Positions 51,972 through 62,133 of a stretch of DNA of 64,000 bases are shown here, one piece after another. Source of the DNA: Geomonas paludis. GTDB taxonomy: Bacteria > Desulfobacterota > Desulfuromonadia > Geobacterales > Geobacteraceae. A program made the position numbers and the translations under genes. The notes below the pieces were generated by a model that was not told where the DNA came from, searched no databases, and saw only the letters and a list, made by a program, of their open reading frames with translations. Location: positions 987,033 to 1,051,032 of the forward strand of contig NZ_BLXY01000001.1 of NCBI RefSeq assembly GCF_014193585.1. Direction: 5' to 3'. Numbering within the stretch: position 1 is the first letter of the stretch; every line of letters starts with the position of its first letter.

Positions 51972-53354
51972 TTAGAATGCGTAGCTCAGCTGTACGTTGA
52001 ACAGGTACGGATTGTCTGCGTCGGCGGTCTGAGCGTAGGTCCCGACCCTGTCGGCAGCGGTAGCGCTGCCCAGGGCGTCGCCGAGGAAGACGTAAGCGGC
52101 AGCAACGCTGGCGCTCAGGTTGTCGTAGATCTTGTAGCCGACCTGGGCGTTAACCTCGGTGCCGAGGGACTTCTTCTCGGCCGCGCGGGCCTCTACAGTC
52201 CTCAGGTGGCCAACGTTGGCGTTGTAGAAGGTCTTGCCCATGGCGCCCTCGTAGCCTGCGAAGAGGCCGATGGAGCCGCGGCCGCCGACGGTCAGGTCGT
52301 TGCCGGTGAGCGAGGTGGAGGTGTTGACTGCCTGGTTCGGACGAACCAGGATCCACATGTTGGCCGGGTTGAAGTAGGTGGTGCCGGCAGATACGGTCTG
52401 GAAGGCGTTGTTGTTGGTGCCGCCCTTGTCGCCGGAGAGGTAGAAGCCGGCGAAGTTAACCGCGCCCGGGCCTGCTTTGACCTTGCCGGTTGCGCCGAAC
52501 ATGTAGGAGCTGATGTCGCTGGTAGCATTCACTTCGCCGAACTGGTAAGCGGCGAACGGTTTGATGTTGGCCGGGCCAAAGTTCAGGTCGGCGTTGACGC
52601 CAATCATGTGGAGCACATCGTAAACGGTAGTGCGGGCACCGGCGGCGGCGCCGGGATTGCCGGGGACGGCGGGTACGGCGGCGGTGGCGACGGTGTCGTT
52701 CTGGACGTTGTAGTAGGTGGCGCCGACGGTGATGTCCTTGTTGACGGCGAACTTGCCGTCAAGGACGATGAGGTCGGCGGTGTACTGACCCGGGCCGGTG
52801 ATGGAGGTGGCCGGGGTGTTGTCGTCGAAGCGGAACCAGCCGAGCTGGCCGGTTATGCCGTCAATCTTCTTGGTGGCGACGACGCCGGTCATGTCAGCCA
52901 GCAGGAACAGGCTGCCGTAGGCGTCGGCCCAGGGCTGCATACCAACTTTGAAGTTGGCGCCGGTGGCCGGCTCGTTGAAGTCGAGGTAAACGTTCTTGGT
53001 CTCGAGGGTCAGCTGGTCGGCGTCGAGGTTACCGGAGTCGTTGCCGGTGGTCCCTTTGTAGCCGGTGGAGACACCGCCGAAGCGGGTGTCGAGCTCGAAG
53101 TGGGTAACGAGCTTCAGGTTGTCGTTCGCCTTGGCGATGTACATGATGCGTGCACGCTGCTCGGCGAAGAAGCCGGAGTGTGCGTCTTTACGGAGGATGT
53201 CCTTGGTGTCGCCGCCGGAGAGGGCGTTGGTCTGGTAGCCCATGAATTTGAACATACCATGGAACTCGTTCTCCAGCGCCATTGCCGGAACGGCGGTTGC
53301 TGCGCTCAGAGCGCTGACAGCTGCAAATGCAAGCAATTTCTTTTGAAAGCTCAT
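51972..53354 (-). CDS. Outer-membrane porin-like protein
   Basis: This 460-residue protein has a Sec signal (LLAFAAVSALSAATAVPAMA). The remainder is strand-rich with alternating aromatic/hydrophobic and polar residues and short turns, and ends in VQLSYAF: the C-terminal Phe expected for outer-membrane barrels recognised by BamA. Blocks such as EQRARIMYIAKANDNLKLVTHFELDTRF and KNVYLDFNEPATGANFKVGMQPW resemble diffusion porins of Geobacter. It is probably a general or anion-selective porin. A GGAGGTAG site precedes the start, and a very strong terminator follows. Confidence 0.87.
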   Translation of the reverse strand: MSFQKKLLAFAAVSALSAATAVPAMALENEFHGMFKFMGYQTNALSGGDTKDILRKDAHSGFFAEQRARIMYIAKANDNLKLVTHFELDTRFGGVSTGYKGTTGNDSGNLDADQLTLETKNVYLDFNEPATGANFKVGMQPWADAYGSLFLLADMTGVVATKKIDGITGQLGWFRFDDNTPATSITGPGQYTADLIVLDGKFAVNKDITVGATYYNVQNDTVATAAVPAVPGNPGAAAGARTTVYDVLHMIGVNADLNFGPANIKPFAAYQFGEVNATSDISSYMFGATGKVKAGPGAVNFAGFYLSGDKGGTNNNAFQTVSAGTTYFNPANMWILVRPNQAVNTSTSLTGNDLTVGGRGSIGLFAGYEGAMGKTFYNANVGHLRTVEARAAEKKSLGTEVNAQVGYKIYDNLSASVAAAYVFLGDALGSATAADRVGTYAQTADADNPYLFNVQLSYAF

Positions 53355-53697
53355 CGTCTACCTCCTGGTTTGTTTGTTACAACGCGATTGAAGTTCCTGC
53401 TGTACTGTCAATTCGCCACGGGGCGAAGGTCAGTTTCACTATAAAGAAAGAGCTCTTAAGTCAACCGCCGCTAATGAACAGGGTTGAGCCAAGAGCTCTT
53501 CTGAATGGTACTCGGGCTGTTTTGAGTCAGCAATGATTATCTCCTCGACATTTGCGTAGAAGGTCACGCAGATCAGCCAGTACAGCCTATCCCAATGAGC
53601 AAACCGGTGTTATATAAATCTGAGGTCACTATATTATTTTTCAAACAAATGTCAACAGAAAAAAACTTCACTCATTAGATATGGGAAATCGCATGCT
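53355..53697. other. Non-coding region with two copies of AAGAGCTCTT
   Basis: No gene is supported. The palindrome AAGAGCTCTT occurs twice (53448-53457 and 53491-53500), 43 bp apart, about 95-145 bp upstream of the porin start. The rest, near 53600-53690, is AT-rich and belongs to the downstream flank of the methylmalonyl-CoA epimerase gene. Confidence 0.65.
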
Positions 53698-54111
53698 TTA
53701 GTGACTTTCCTCGTGCACCTCACACAGTTCGGTGAGCACGCCGTTGCTGCTCTTCGGGTGCAGGAAGGCGATGCGTGCTCCGTGGGCGCCGCTTCTGGGG
53801 GTGGCATCGATCATCCTGGTCCCGCCGGCGATGAGCCGCGCGATGGTGGCTTCGATGTCGCTTACCCCGTAGGCCACGTGGTGCACGCCGGGGCCGTTTT
53901 TCTCCAGGAACTTCGCCACCGGGCTTTCCGCAGAGGTCGGTTCCAGAAGTTCTATTTTAGATTCTCCGATGGAGAGAAAAGCAACTTTCACAAGCTGGCT
54001 CGGCACCTCTTCGATACCGGCGAAGTTCATTCCCAGGGTGTCACGATAAAAGGGAAGTGCTTCTTCAATAGATGTAACGGCTACCCCAAGGTGGTTTATC
54101 TTCGTGAGCAT
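53698..54111 (-). CDS. mce: Methylmalonyl-CoA epimerase
   Basis: This 137-residue vicinal oxygen chelate protein has metal ligands in KINHLGVAV (His7), PSQLVKVAF (Gln), GPGVHHVAYGV (His) and LTELCE (Glu), plus the base in the ESKIELLEP region. It interconverts (R)- and (S)-methylmalonyl-CoA, linking the carboxylase product to the mutase substrate. It lies just downstream of the mutase gene on the same strand, but a hairpin and a 277-bp gap separate them, so it may have its own promoter. Confidence 0.95.
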   Translation of the reverse strand: MLTKINHLGVAVTSIEEALPFYRDTLGMNFAGIEEVPSQLVKVAFLSIGESKIELLEPTSAESPVAKFLEKNGPGVHHVAYGVSDIEATIARLIAGGTRMIDATPRSGAHGARIAFLHPKSSNGVLTELCEVHEESH

Positions 54112-54185
54112 GTCTGTTCCCCTGATGACTGCGTCAGAAACTCTCTGACGGTGGCAGATGATATCGTAGAATTTTCAAAATGCAA

Positions 54186-54212
54186 GTAACGGTAACGAAA
54201 AAGTTACGTTAC
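54186..54212. promoter_or_regulatory. Dyad GTAACGGTAAC/GTTACGTTAC upstream of mce
   Basis: GTAACGGTAAC (54186-54196) and GTTACGTTAC (54203-54212) form an almost perfect inverted repeat separated by 6 bp, 75-100 bp upstream of the mce start. This size and symmetry suit a dimeric regulator operator; the protein is unknown. Confidence 0.5.
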
Positions 54213-54334
54213 GGGCACGTGACAATTCGTGAAAAAAACCTATGACTGATTGGAAAGGGATGAAACTTGGTGAGTCGGTGTGCTGTGACAGAAACAGGAT
54301 TGTGATGAAAAGAACGAAGCCTTGCGATGTTACG

Positions 54335-54372
54335 GTTCCTGCCGGAACGATCTGCGCCGTTCCGGCAGGAAC
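54335..54372. terminator. Strong hairpin downstream of methylmalonyl-CoA mutase
   Basis: A perfect 15-bp inverted repeat (54335-54349 and 54358-54372) lies 16 bp past the mutase stop. There is no T run on the minus strand, so it may protect the 3' end of the mRNA or work as a factor-aided terminator. Confidence 0.55.
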
Positions 54373-54387
54373 TTGCCGTGCCGGTTT

Positions 54388-56040
<1,653 letters not shown>

Positions 56041-56455
56041 GATGCTCTCCTGGCGGTACGAAATTGTGATAACAGAATCAAGCTAGTGAAAGACGTCTTT
56101 TGTTTACGCTAAATTTTCGCGAAAGTGAATTATTTTTTCCTAACCGTGCTGCGGTGATACTGCCCGACGGCGCGTCAGGTCTGTTTTATTTTTATAATGG
56201 TGATTTAAATTTAAAGAATCGAGTCAAAACAGCAACTTGTCTCGCTCGGCTCCCCGTGGTGCGTTTTGGCGTGTTTTATTTTCGCGGCAAAATTTAAAAT
56301 CACGATCTGTCATACAAAACAGCAAAACGCCTATAACATAATGTTTTACCAGCGGTTTTGCCGATTTTTCTCTTGTAAAACAACTGCGGCGCCCATATAT
56401 TTCTTGGCGACCAAAATAATCATGAGCGCCCCGCTGAGGGCAAGAGGAGACGCAG
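56041..56455. promoter_or_regulatory. AT-rich divergent control region upstream of methylmalonyl-CoA mutase
   Basis: This is a 415-bp non-coding stretch of much lower GC than the rest of the window. It carries many TGTTTTA/TAAAACA- and CAAAACAG/CTGTTTT-type words at about 56182, 56225, 56272, 56315, 56342 and 56374. It also has a long-range inverted pair, GTGATTTAAATTT (56200-56212) and AAATTTAAAATCAC (56290-56303). It probably holds promoters for both divergent genes and sites for a propionate-responsive regulator; no single site can be assigned with certainty. Confidence 0.5.
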
Positions 56456-56659
56456 ATGCAATGCCCGGTATGTAAGAACGACGAACAAAACGCCATGGAC
56501 CTCCGCTCCGGTGCCTTCAACGAGGACCTCAAGGAGTGCCCCACCTGCGGTACCACCTGGTCCGTCAACCACGGCATGATGGCCATCGTCAAGGACCCGC
56601 TTGCCGACTCTTTCCTCGAGGCCCTCTCCGCGGACAACATCTGCTTCGCGGCGGCCTAG
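56456..56659 (+). CDS. Small zinc-ribbon protein (67 aa)
   Basis: Two CxxC pairs, CPVC at residues 3-6 and CPTC near 31-34, form a clear four-Cys zinc ribbon. A mainly helical tail follows (HGMMAIVKDPLADSFLEAL). ATG 56456 follows GAGGAGACGCAG. Its own perfect terminator follows at 56717-56749. It diverges from the methylmalonyl-CoA mutase gene. Such small ribbons can be transcription or assembly accessories. The family is not recognised, so any role in propionate metabolism is a guess from position. Confidence 0.8.
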   Translation: MQCPVCKNDEQNAMDLRSGAFNEDLKECPTCGTTWSVNHGMMAIVKDPLADSFLEALSADNICFAAA

Positions 56660-56716
56660 CCAGCTACAAAAAAATAACTGACCCGGCTTTCAGGGCGGGG
56701 TCAGTGGATGAGCAGA

Positions 56717-56749
56717 GGGCTCCGGATGTCACCATCCGGAGCCCTTTTT
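56717..56749 (+). terminator. Intrinsic terminator of the zinc-ribbon gene
   Basis: GGGCTCCGGATG, a 4-base loop, CATCCGGAGCCC, then TTTTT on the plus strand. It also lies 11 bp past the carboxylase stop on the opposite strand. Confidence 0.93.
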
Positions 56750-56759
56750 GCGTCTTGGA

Positions 56760-59700
56760 CTAGAGTACCGCCTTCAGGTAGTCGGAGGTGACGGTGCGCT
56801 TTTCCCTCTCCAGCGCGTTCACGTCCACTTCGACGAACTTCTCGTCCGGGGTGACCTTGAACAGCGGCTGCCCCTTGGAGACGATGGTGCCGTCGCCGGA
56901 GGTGACCAGGATCTTGTCGATGGTCCCGGCAAAGGGAGCGTACACCTTGTTGAACATCTTCATGACCTCGATGATGTACAGCGGCTGTCCCTTCTCGAAG
57001 TGCATCCCCTCGTAGGCGAAGGGGGGCATGCCCGGGGCTTCCTGGCCGTAGTACATGCCACCGCAGACGGCGACGATCTCGTCGGCCTTGGTGGCCGGCG
57101 GCGGGACCAGGATCTTCTTCATGCGCGCCTGCAGGTCCGGGTCGTTGAGGTATTCGGGGATGGTGATCTCCAGGTCCTCCTCGACGCGCAGTTCCCAGAA
57201 CTTGGTATTCTGCCCGACCAGGAACAGCAAGCCCAGAAGCTCCAGGCCCGCCTCGTAGCCGAAGTGGGCGGAACGGATCTGCTGCCAGGTGTCGGCGTCG
57301 AAGCCACCCTGCGGCTCCTCCTTGTTGACGATCTCGTTCAGGGTGAAGTACTCGTCGCGGGCCAGACCGAAGTGCTCGCGCAGGGTCTTCGAGAAGCGCA
57401 GCGCCTGCTGCAGGAGCTCGTTGTCGTGGCTCCAGATGATCTCCGCCGCCGGCTTGTGCGGACGGTGGTTCATGTGCAGGTACTCGTAGGTCTCGTTCAG
57501 CACGCCGACCGGGTTTCTCAGCCACACCACCTTGCCGTTGTCGATGCGGAAGTTCTTGGTGTTGATGGAGAGCCAGCCCGAGAGCAGGTGCGGATCGCCC
57601 AGGAGACGCTCGATGGGACGGATGATCAGGGTCCCCTTGCGGTCCAGAAGCGACGACATGTTCTTGGACTCCTTGGCCTGGACCTCGGGCTGGTCCGCGT
57701 AGGCCTCGGCGACCCGCTTGGCGTAATGCTTCTTCATCTGCAGGAAGGCGTAGACCGGGTCGAGCTTGTTGGCCTCTTCCTTCAGGGTGCCGACCAGGGT
57801 CAGGTAGGGGACCACGAAGCGGGTGGTCGGCTTCGCCATCACGTTCCTGCCCAGGAACCAGTTCACCAGGCCGTAGTGGAACTCGAGGTTGGTGGCGAGG
57901 TCGGAGCCGCGCAGGGTGGTGGCGCGCAGCACCTCGGACATCTTGTCGTAGCTGGTCTTGCGGTCTTCACCGGTGGTGAGCAGCAGGGCGATGTTGGAGT
58001 CGTAGGCGCCGGCGACCTTGTACTTCATGAAGATGCCGGTGTCGGGGTTCACCATGCTGATACCCTGGTCGTCGCGGATCTCGCCTTCGATCGGCTTGGA
58101 CCAGTAGCGGATCATGCCCCCTGCGTGCGGGGAGAGGGAGGCATCGGTGGCGTTGAGGCGCGCCTCGACGGCGGCGTTCATGCGCACCATGCGCTGCGGC
58201 TTGGGCACCCGCTTCTTGTGACGGGCGAGGATGGCCATCGCTTCCACCAGGCTCTCCACCACGAAGAAGTCGTTGGCGTCCTCCGGGTTCACGAACTTGA
58301 GCGCGTAGCAGAGTTCGGTGACGCGGTGCTCCACCTGGATCCTGGTGTTGACCTCCATGAAGTAGTGGCGGTCGCGGTCCACGATGCACTCGAAGGTGGA
58401 AGCGGAGTCAAGGCCTACCGCCTTGCCGAAACGCTCGGATTCCTCTTCCATCCTCTTCAGGACCTTGAGGTCGCTCTCGAGGGCCTTCACCTCGGCCTTC
58501 CTGCCGGCGATCTTGGCTTCCTCGATGGCGGTCATCAACCCTTCCTGGGTCACCGACACCTCGAGGAGCTTCTGCTCGTGCATCTGCAGGGAGCAGTCGC
58601 GGCCCCCCAGGGCGATGCACCAGTCGCCGTTGCCCAAGAGCTGGATCTCGTTGTGCCTGGTCTGCTCGATGTTGAGCTCGACCAGGACGTTCTTGTTGTC
58701 ACCTACGCCGTTGGCCTTGACTTCGTTCAGGATCTCGCGCACGAGGCCCGGGGCATCGGCCGCCGCCTTGGCGATGTCGGCATCGCTGGCGTTTTTATTG
58801 GTGAGCAGGTCGGCACCCAGAAGGCGCTGACCCTTGCCGCCGCCGCCACCGATGGCTTTCAGGCGGACGCGGGACTGCGGGTGCTTCTTCAGCATGGCGG
58901 CGCACTCCGCCTCGACCTGGGCGCAGAGCTCCTCGATGGAGAAGAGGTCGATCCCCTTGTTGTAGGAGGCGTACAGGATGTGGTCGGCCAGGTCCTCCAG
59001 GGAGAGCTTCTCGTCGGCGAGCACCTGGGAATCGCAGTCGAGGCTGTCGGAGGCGACCAGCGCCAGGAGCTTCTCGCGGCTGCCGTGCTTCTTCACCAGG
59101 GTGCGGGCGGTGACGTTGTCGATACCGGGGGTGACGGAGACGTTCACCGAGAGGGCGGTCCTTTTCGCCTCGTCCTTCTTGCCGGCGCCGGTCTGGGTGG
59201 CGGCGCAGGGGCCGATGAAGGTGAGACCGGCCTTCTCGATGGCGCCGACGAACTCGTCGTCCTCGGCCATGAAGCCGTAGCCGGCGAAGATGGAGTCGTA
59301 CCCGTTGTCCTTGGCGATGCTGATGATCTGGTGGATGCGCTCGACGCGCTCCTCCTTGCTGGCGCCGGTGTAATCGGGCACGCGGTGCACGCGGGTGGAG
59401 TCGGTCAGGGTGCGCAGCTCAGGCGCCAGGGCGTTCGGGTAGACGATGGAGTCCTTCTCGGAGAGCAGGATGCCGTAGTGGGTGATCCCCATCTCCTGGT
59501 AGACGTCCATCGCTTCCTTGCGGATCGGGCCGCGGCAGACGATGAGCGGCTTGAGATCTTCGCAGGCGAAGGAGCGGACCCACGCGGACGTGGAGGCGGA
59601 AAGCCTGCGGTCCCTGTGGATCAACGGGTTCTTGGTGTATTTTTCAGACGTGTGTGCCATCGCTTTCATCTCCGTTACGTTATAAAGCGCCGACGAGGGG

Positions 59701-59798
59701 CGGGCGCCCTGGCGTGCCAGCGCACCCTGCCCGAATCCTGCCTCGGGAGCGGTGCTCCCCCCTTGCGCAATTCCAATTCCCATATCAGTAGTCGCCAT
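56760..59798 (-). CDS. Biotin carboxylase/biotin carrier subunit of acyl-CoA (propionyl-CoA) carboxylase
   Basis: This protein of up to 1012 residues is a long biotin carboxylase with an ATP-grasp domain (KAIGGGGGKGQRL, LVELNIEQTRHNEIQLLGNGDW, HYFMEVNTRIQVEHRVTE). A large middle region of unknown role follows, then a C-terminal biotinyl domain with the biotin Lys947 in EVMKMF. It carboxylates biotin with ATP and bicarbonate; the transferase subunit is the preceding gene. ATG 59798 overlaps the transferase stop (TAATG). Its first 46 codons have no conserved features and a better-spaced start (GGAG, then ATG 59660) may be the true one. The biotin Lys is about 65 residues from the end, further than the usual 35. 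Confidence 0.9.
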   Translation of the reverse strand: MATTDMGIGIAQGGSTAPEAGFGQGALARQGARPSSALYNVTEMKAMAHTSEKYTKNPLIHRDRRLSASTSAWVRSFACEDLKPLIVCRGPIRKEAMDVYQEMGITHYGILLSEKDSIVYPNALAPELRTLTDSTRVHRVPDYTGASKEERVERIHQIISIAKDNGYDSIFAGYGFMAEDDEFVGAIEKAGLTFIGPCAATQTGAGKKDEAKRTALSVNVSVTPGIDNVTARTLVKKHGSREKLLALVASDSLDCDSQVLADEKLSLEDLADHILYASYNKGIDLFSIEELCAQVEAECAAMLKKHPQSRVRLKAIGGGGGKGQRLLGADLLTNKNASDADIAKAAADAPGLVREILNEVKANGVGDNKNVLVELNIEQTRHNEIQLLGNGDWCIALGGRDCSLQMHEQKLLEVSVTQEGLMTAIEEAKIAGRKAEVKALESDLKVLKRMEEESERFGKAVGLDSASTFECIVDRDRHYFMEVNTRIQVEHRVTELCYALKFVNPEDANDFFVVESLVEAMAILARHKKRVPKPQRMVRMNAAVEARLNATDASLSPHAGGMIRYWSKPIEGEIRDDQGISMVNPDTGIFMKYKVAGAYDSNIALLLTTGEDRKTSYDKMSEVLRATTLRGSDLATNLEFHYGLVNWFLGRNVMAKPTTRFVVPYLTLVGTLKEEANKLDPVYAFLQMKKHYAKRVAEAYADQPEVQAKESKNMSSLLDRKGTLIIRPIERLLGDPHLLSGWLSINTKNFRIDNGKVVWLRNPVGVLNETYEYLHMNHRPHKPAAEIIWSHDNELLQQALRFSKTLREHFGLARDEYFTLNEIVNKEEPQGGFDADTWQQIRSAHFGYEAGLELLGLLFLVGQNTKFWELRVEEDLEITIPEYLNDPDLQARMKKILVPPPATKADEIVAVCGGMYYGQEAPGMPPFAYEGMHFEKGQPLYIIEVMKMFNKVYAPFAGTIDKILVTSGDGTIVSKGQPLFKVTPDEKFVEVDVNALEREKRTVTSDYLKAVL

Positions 59799-61522
59799 TA
59801 GTGGAACTCCCTTTGTACGGACTGCATCGGGCCCGGTTTGTAGTGACGCAGGAAGAAGTTGATGTTTTCGCCCAGTACCTTCCTCAGGTCGGTCGGCATG
59901 ACCAGCGAGGAGATGGAGCCCAGGGAGAGCGCCTCTTTCGGGTTCATCAGCTCTTTCTCGTAGCGGGTGTTGAGCAGCGCCTCCTCGGCCTTGAGCCAGT
60001 CGGCGGCTTCCTTCTCGGCGTCGGCCTTGGCCAGTTCCGGCTTGACCCCGGCGTCGATCCTCTCCTGGGTGCCGCGCTTGACGCGCTCGATGACGGCGTT
60101 TCTGACCTTCCTCAGCTCGTCCTTGTAGACGAACTCCTTGCCTGCCGGCCCCATGACCGCGAGGCGGGTGGTGGGGAGGGCGAGCACCAGGTCGGCGCCG
60201 GTCGGGTAGTTGTTGTAGGAGGCGTAGGCGCCGCCGTAGGCGTTCCTGAGGATCAACAGGATGCGCGGGGTGCGGATGTCGACGATGGAGTCGAGCATGG
60301 CGCGGCCGGCCTGGACGATGCCGCGGGCCTCCTGCTCGCGGCCCGGCAGGAAGCCGGTGGTGTCTTCCATGAAGATCATCGGGATGTTGTAGATGTTGCA
60401 GAAGCGGTTGAAGCGGGCGATCTTGTAGGCCGCGTCGCAGTCGATCTGGCCGGAGTCGACGGCGGAGTTGTTGGCGACGAAGCCGACCACGTTGCCGCCC
60501 AGGCGGCCGAAAGCGGTGACCACGTTCCTGGCGCGGTCGCGCTGCATCTCGAAGTAGTCGCCGTGGTCGCAGATCTGCTGGATGATGATGGAAACGTCGA
60601 ACGGCGTGTTGAAGCCGGTCGGGGAGTTGAAGGCCTTCTTCAGCAGGGTGTTGATCTCCCAGGTCTTACGGTCCAGCGGATCGCTGGTCTCCTGGTAGGG
60701 GGCCATCACCGAGTTGTTGTCCGGGATGTAGTTGAGCAGCATGATGGCGGTCCTGAGCGCCCCGACCTCGTCCTCGACGGTCAGGTCGGCGACGCCGGAC
60801 TGCCCGTGCACCTTCGGTCCGCCCAGGTCCTCGGGGGTGACGTCCTCGCCGAGGACGCTCTTCACGACGCCCGGGCCGGTGAGGCCGAAGAAGGTGTCCT
60901 TGGGCTGGATCACGAAGCTCCCCTGGCGCGGCAGGTAGGAGCCGCCGCCGGCGTTGAAGCCGAACATGCACATGATGGAGGGGACCACGCCGGAGATCTT
61001 CCTGAGCGCGGTGAAGGCCTCGGCGTAGCCGTCCAGGCCGCCCACGCCCGCGGGGACGAAGGCGCCCGCGGAGTCATTCATGCCGATGACCGGGATACCC
61101 TTTTCGCCCGCCATGTAGAAGAGGCGGGCCAGCTTGTTGCCGTTGGTGGCGTCCATGGAGCCGGCGCGCACGGTGAAGTCGTGGCCGTAAACGGCGACGT
61201 CGCGGCCGTGGATGTTCAGGATGCCGGTCACCAGCGAGGCGCCGTCCAGGTTCTTGCCCCAGTTCTGGAACAGGATGTTGGGCTCGCACTCGGTCAGGAC
61301 GCGGATCCTCTCCCATACGGTCATGCGCTTTTTAAAGTGCTGTTTCTCGATCTGGTCGATGCTCACCGACTTGATGGGGCGCTGGATCAGGTCGTAACCT
61401 TCCTTCATCGCCTCCTCGTAGCCGCCCGTGGCGCGGGAAATCTCGCCGGGGATGTTGAACTCGACCTTCTCCGCTACGTCAAACGGATTCTTCAATGAGG
61501 GCTTGATCATTTTATTCGACAT
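59798..61522 (-). CDS. Acyl-CoA (propionyl-CoA) carboxylase carboxyltransferase subunit
   Basis: This 574-residue protein has a duplicated crotonase-like carboxyltransferase fold: [81 protein letters not shown] and [24 protein letters not shown]. It transfers the carboxyl group from biotin to propionyl-CoA (or acetyl-CoA), giving methylmalonyl-CoA. The ATG at 61522 has GGAAGGA at better spacing than the ATG at 61531. Its stop overlaps the downstream biotin carboxylase start, so the two are made in step. Position near mutase and epimerase genes supports propionyl-CoA as substrate. Confidence 0.93.
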   Translation of the reverse strand: MSNKMIKPSLKNPFDVAEKVEFNIPGEISRATGGYEEAMKEGYDLIQRPIKSVSIDQIEKQHFKKRMTVWERIRVLTECEPNILFQNWGKNLDGASLVTGILNIHGRDVAVYGHDFTVRAGSMDATNGNKLARLFYMAGEKGIPVIGMNDSAGAFVPAGVGGLDGYAEAFTALRKISGVVPSIMCMFGFNAGGGSYLPRQGSFVIQPKDTFFGLTGPGVVKSVLGEDVTPEDLGGPKVHGQSGVADLTVEDEVGALRTAIMLLNYIPDNNSVMAPYQETSDPLDRKTWEINTLLKKAFNSPTGFNTPFDVSIIIQQICDHGDYFEMQRDRARNVVTAFGRLGGNVVGFVANNSAVDSGQIDCDAAYKIARFNRFCNIYNIPMIFMEDTTGFLPGREQEARGIVQAGRAMLDSIVDIRTPRILLILRNAYGGAYASYNNYPTGADLVLALPTTRLAVMGPAGKEFVYKDELRKVRNAVIERVKRGTQERIDAGVKPELAKADAEKEAADWLKAEEALLNTRYEKELMNPKEALSLGSISSLVMPTDLRKVLGENINFFLRHYKPGPMQSVQREFH

Positions 61523-62125
61523 TGTTGGCATCCTTCCGGGCTGTGGGATTTTGCATCTGTGTGCAGGGTACTGCGCAGTTCATCTACGTCCTCCTGGCTT
61601 TGATATTAAAAAAGTGTTGCAAATCTTTGTCAGTTAGCGAAAACGTCAACCGCTAGACGGTAAAAGAGGTCGTCCGGTACGGTGGTTTTTTTTAGTCTCC
61701 CTGAATATGGAGGGCAAGGAGACTGCGGCCGCCGGTTGTGTTGGGATGCGGGACCCAAGGTGAGCCGGAGGGTAGATGAGGCACTATTGCGGGTATTTAG
61801 CGAATCTGAAGGGGGTGTAACGCTAAGAAAGGTGCGTTTTGGCCGGGCCGGAGGATCGTCCTTTTTCTATGGAACAGTTCCCAAAATTTCATTTTGACTA
61901 AATGCGATTTCGGGCTGATTTAACCTGGCCTGGGTGCGCCGCAACGGCTAATGAGGCATAGTAAAACGAACTATTGTTTTACTTTTTAGGCGCGTACCCT
62001 TCATAAGGTTTTGCTTGGCTTTTGTCAATAAGAAAAAGAGTGTATACAGGCAAAGTGCCGGAAATACGAAGGGTTTTAAAGTGGGGCTAAAAAGGAGGAG
62101 GGAGGCGGCTGACAGGGGTTGCCTG
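61523..62125. other. Long non-coding region upstream of the carboxylase operon
   Basis: No gene is supported in these 603 bp; the small frames present lack start sites and normal codon use. It contains an inverted pair AGTAAAAC/GTTTTACT (61960-61967, 61976-61983) with a T-rich flank. The same GTAAAAC/GTTTTAC words occur upstream of the methylmalonyl-CoA mutase gene. It probably carries the carboxylase promoter and leader. The far end is the GlcF terminator. Confidence 0.6.
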
Positions 62126-62133
62126 TCAGCGCC
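62089..62133 (-). terminator. Hairpin overlapping the glcF stop codon
   Basis: GGCGCTGACAGG and CCTGTCAGCCGCC pair on the minus strand; the TGA stop (62128-62126) is inside the left arm. TCCCTCCTCC then TTTTT (to 62089) follows, so the T run is somewhat distant. Confidence 0.55.

Noticed and set aside
56748-59801. Very long plus-strand open frame (over 1000 codons) opposite the biotin carboxylase
   Set aside because: Antisense to a gene with unmistakable ATP-grasp and biotinyl motifs; no start signal and no recognisable domain.
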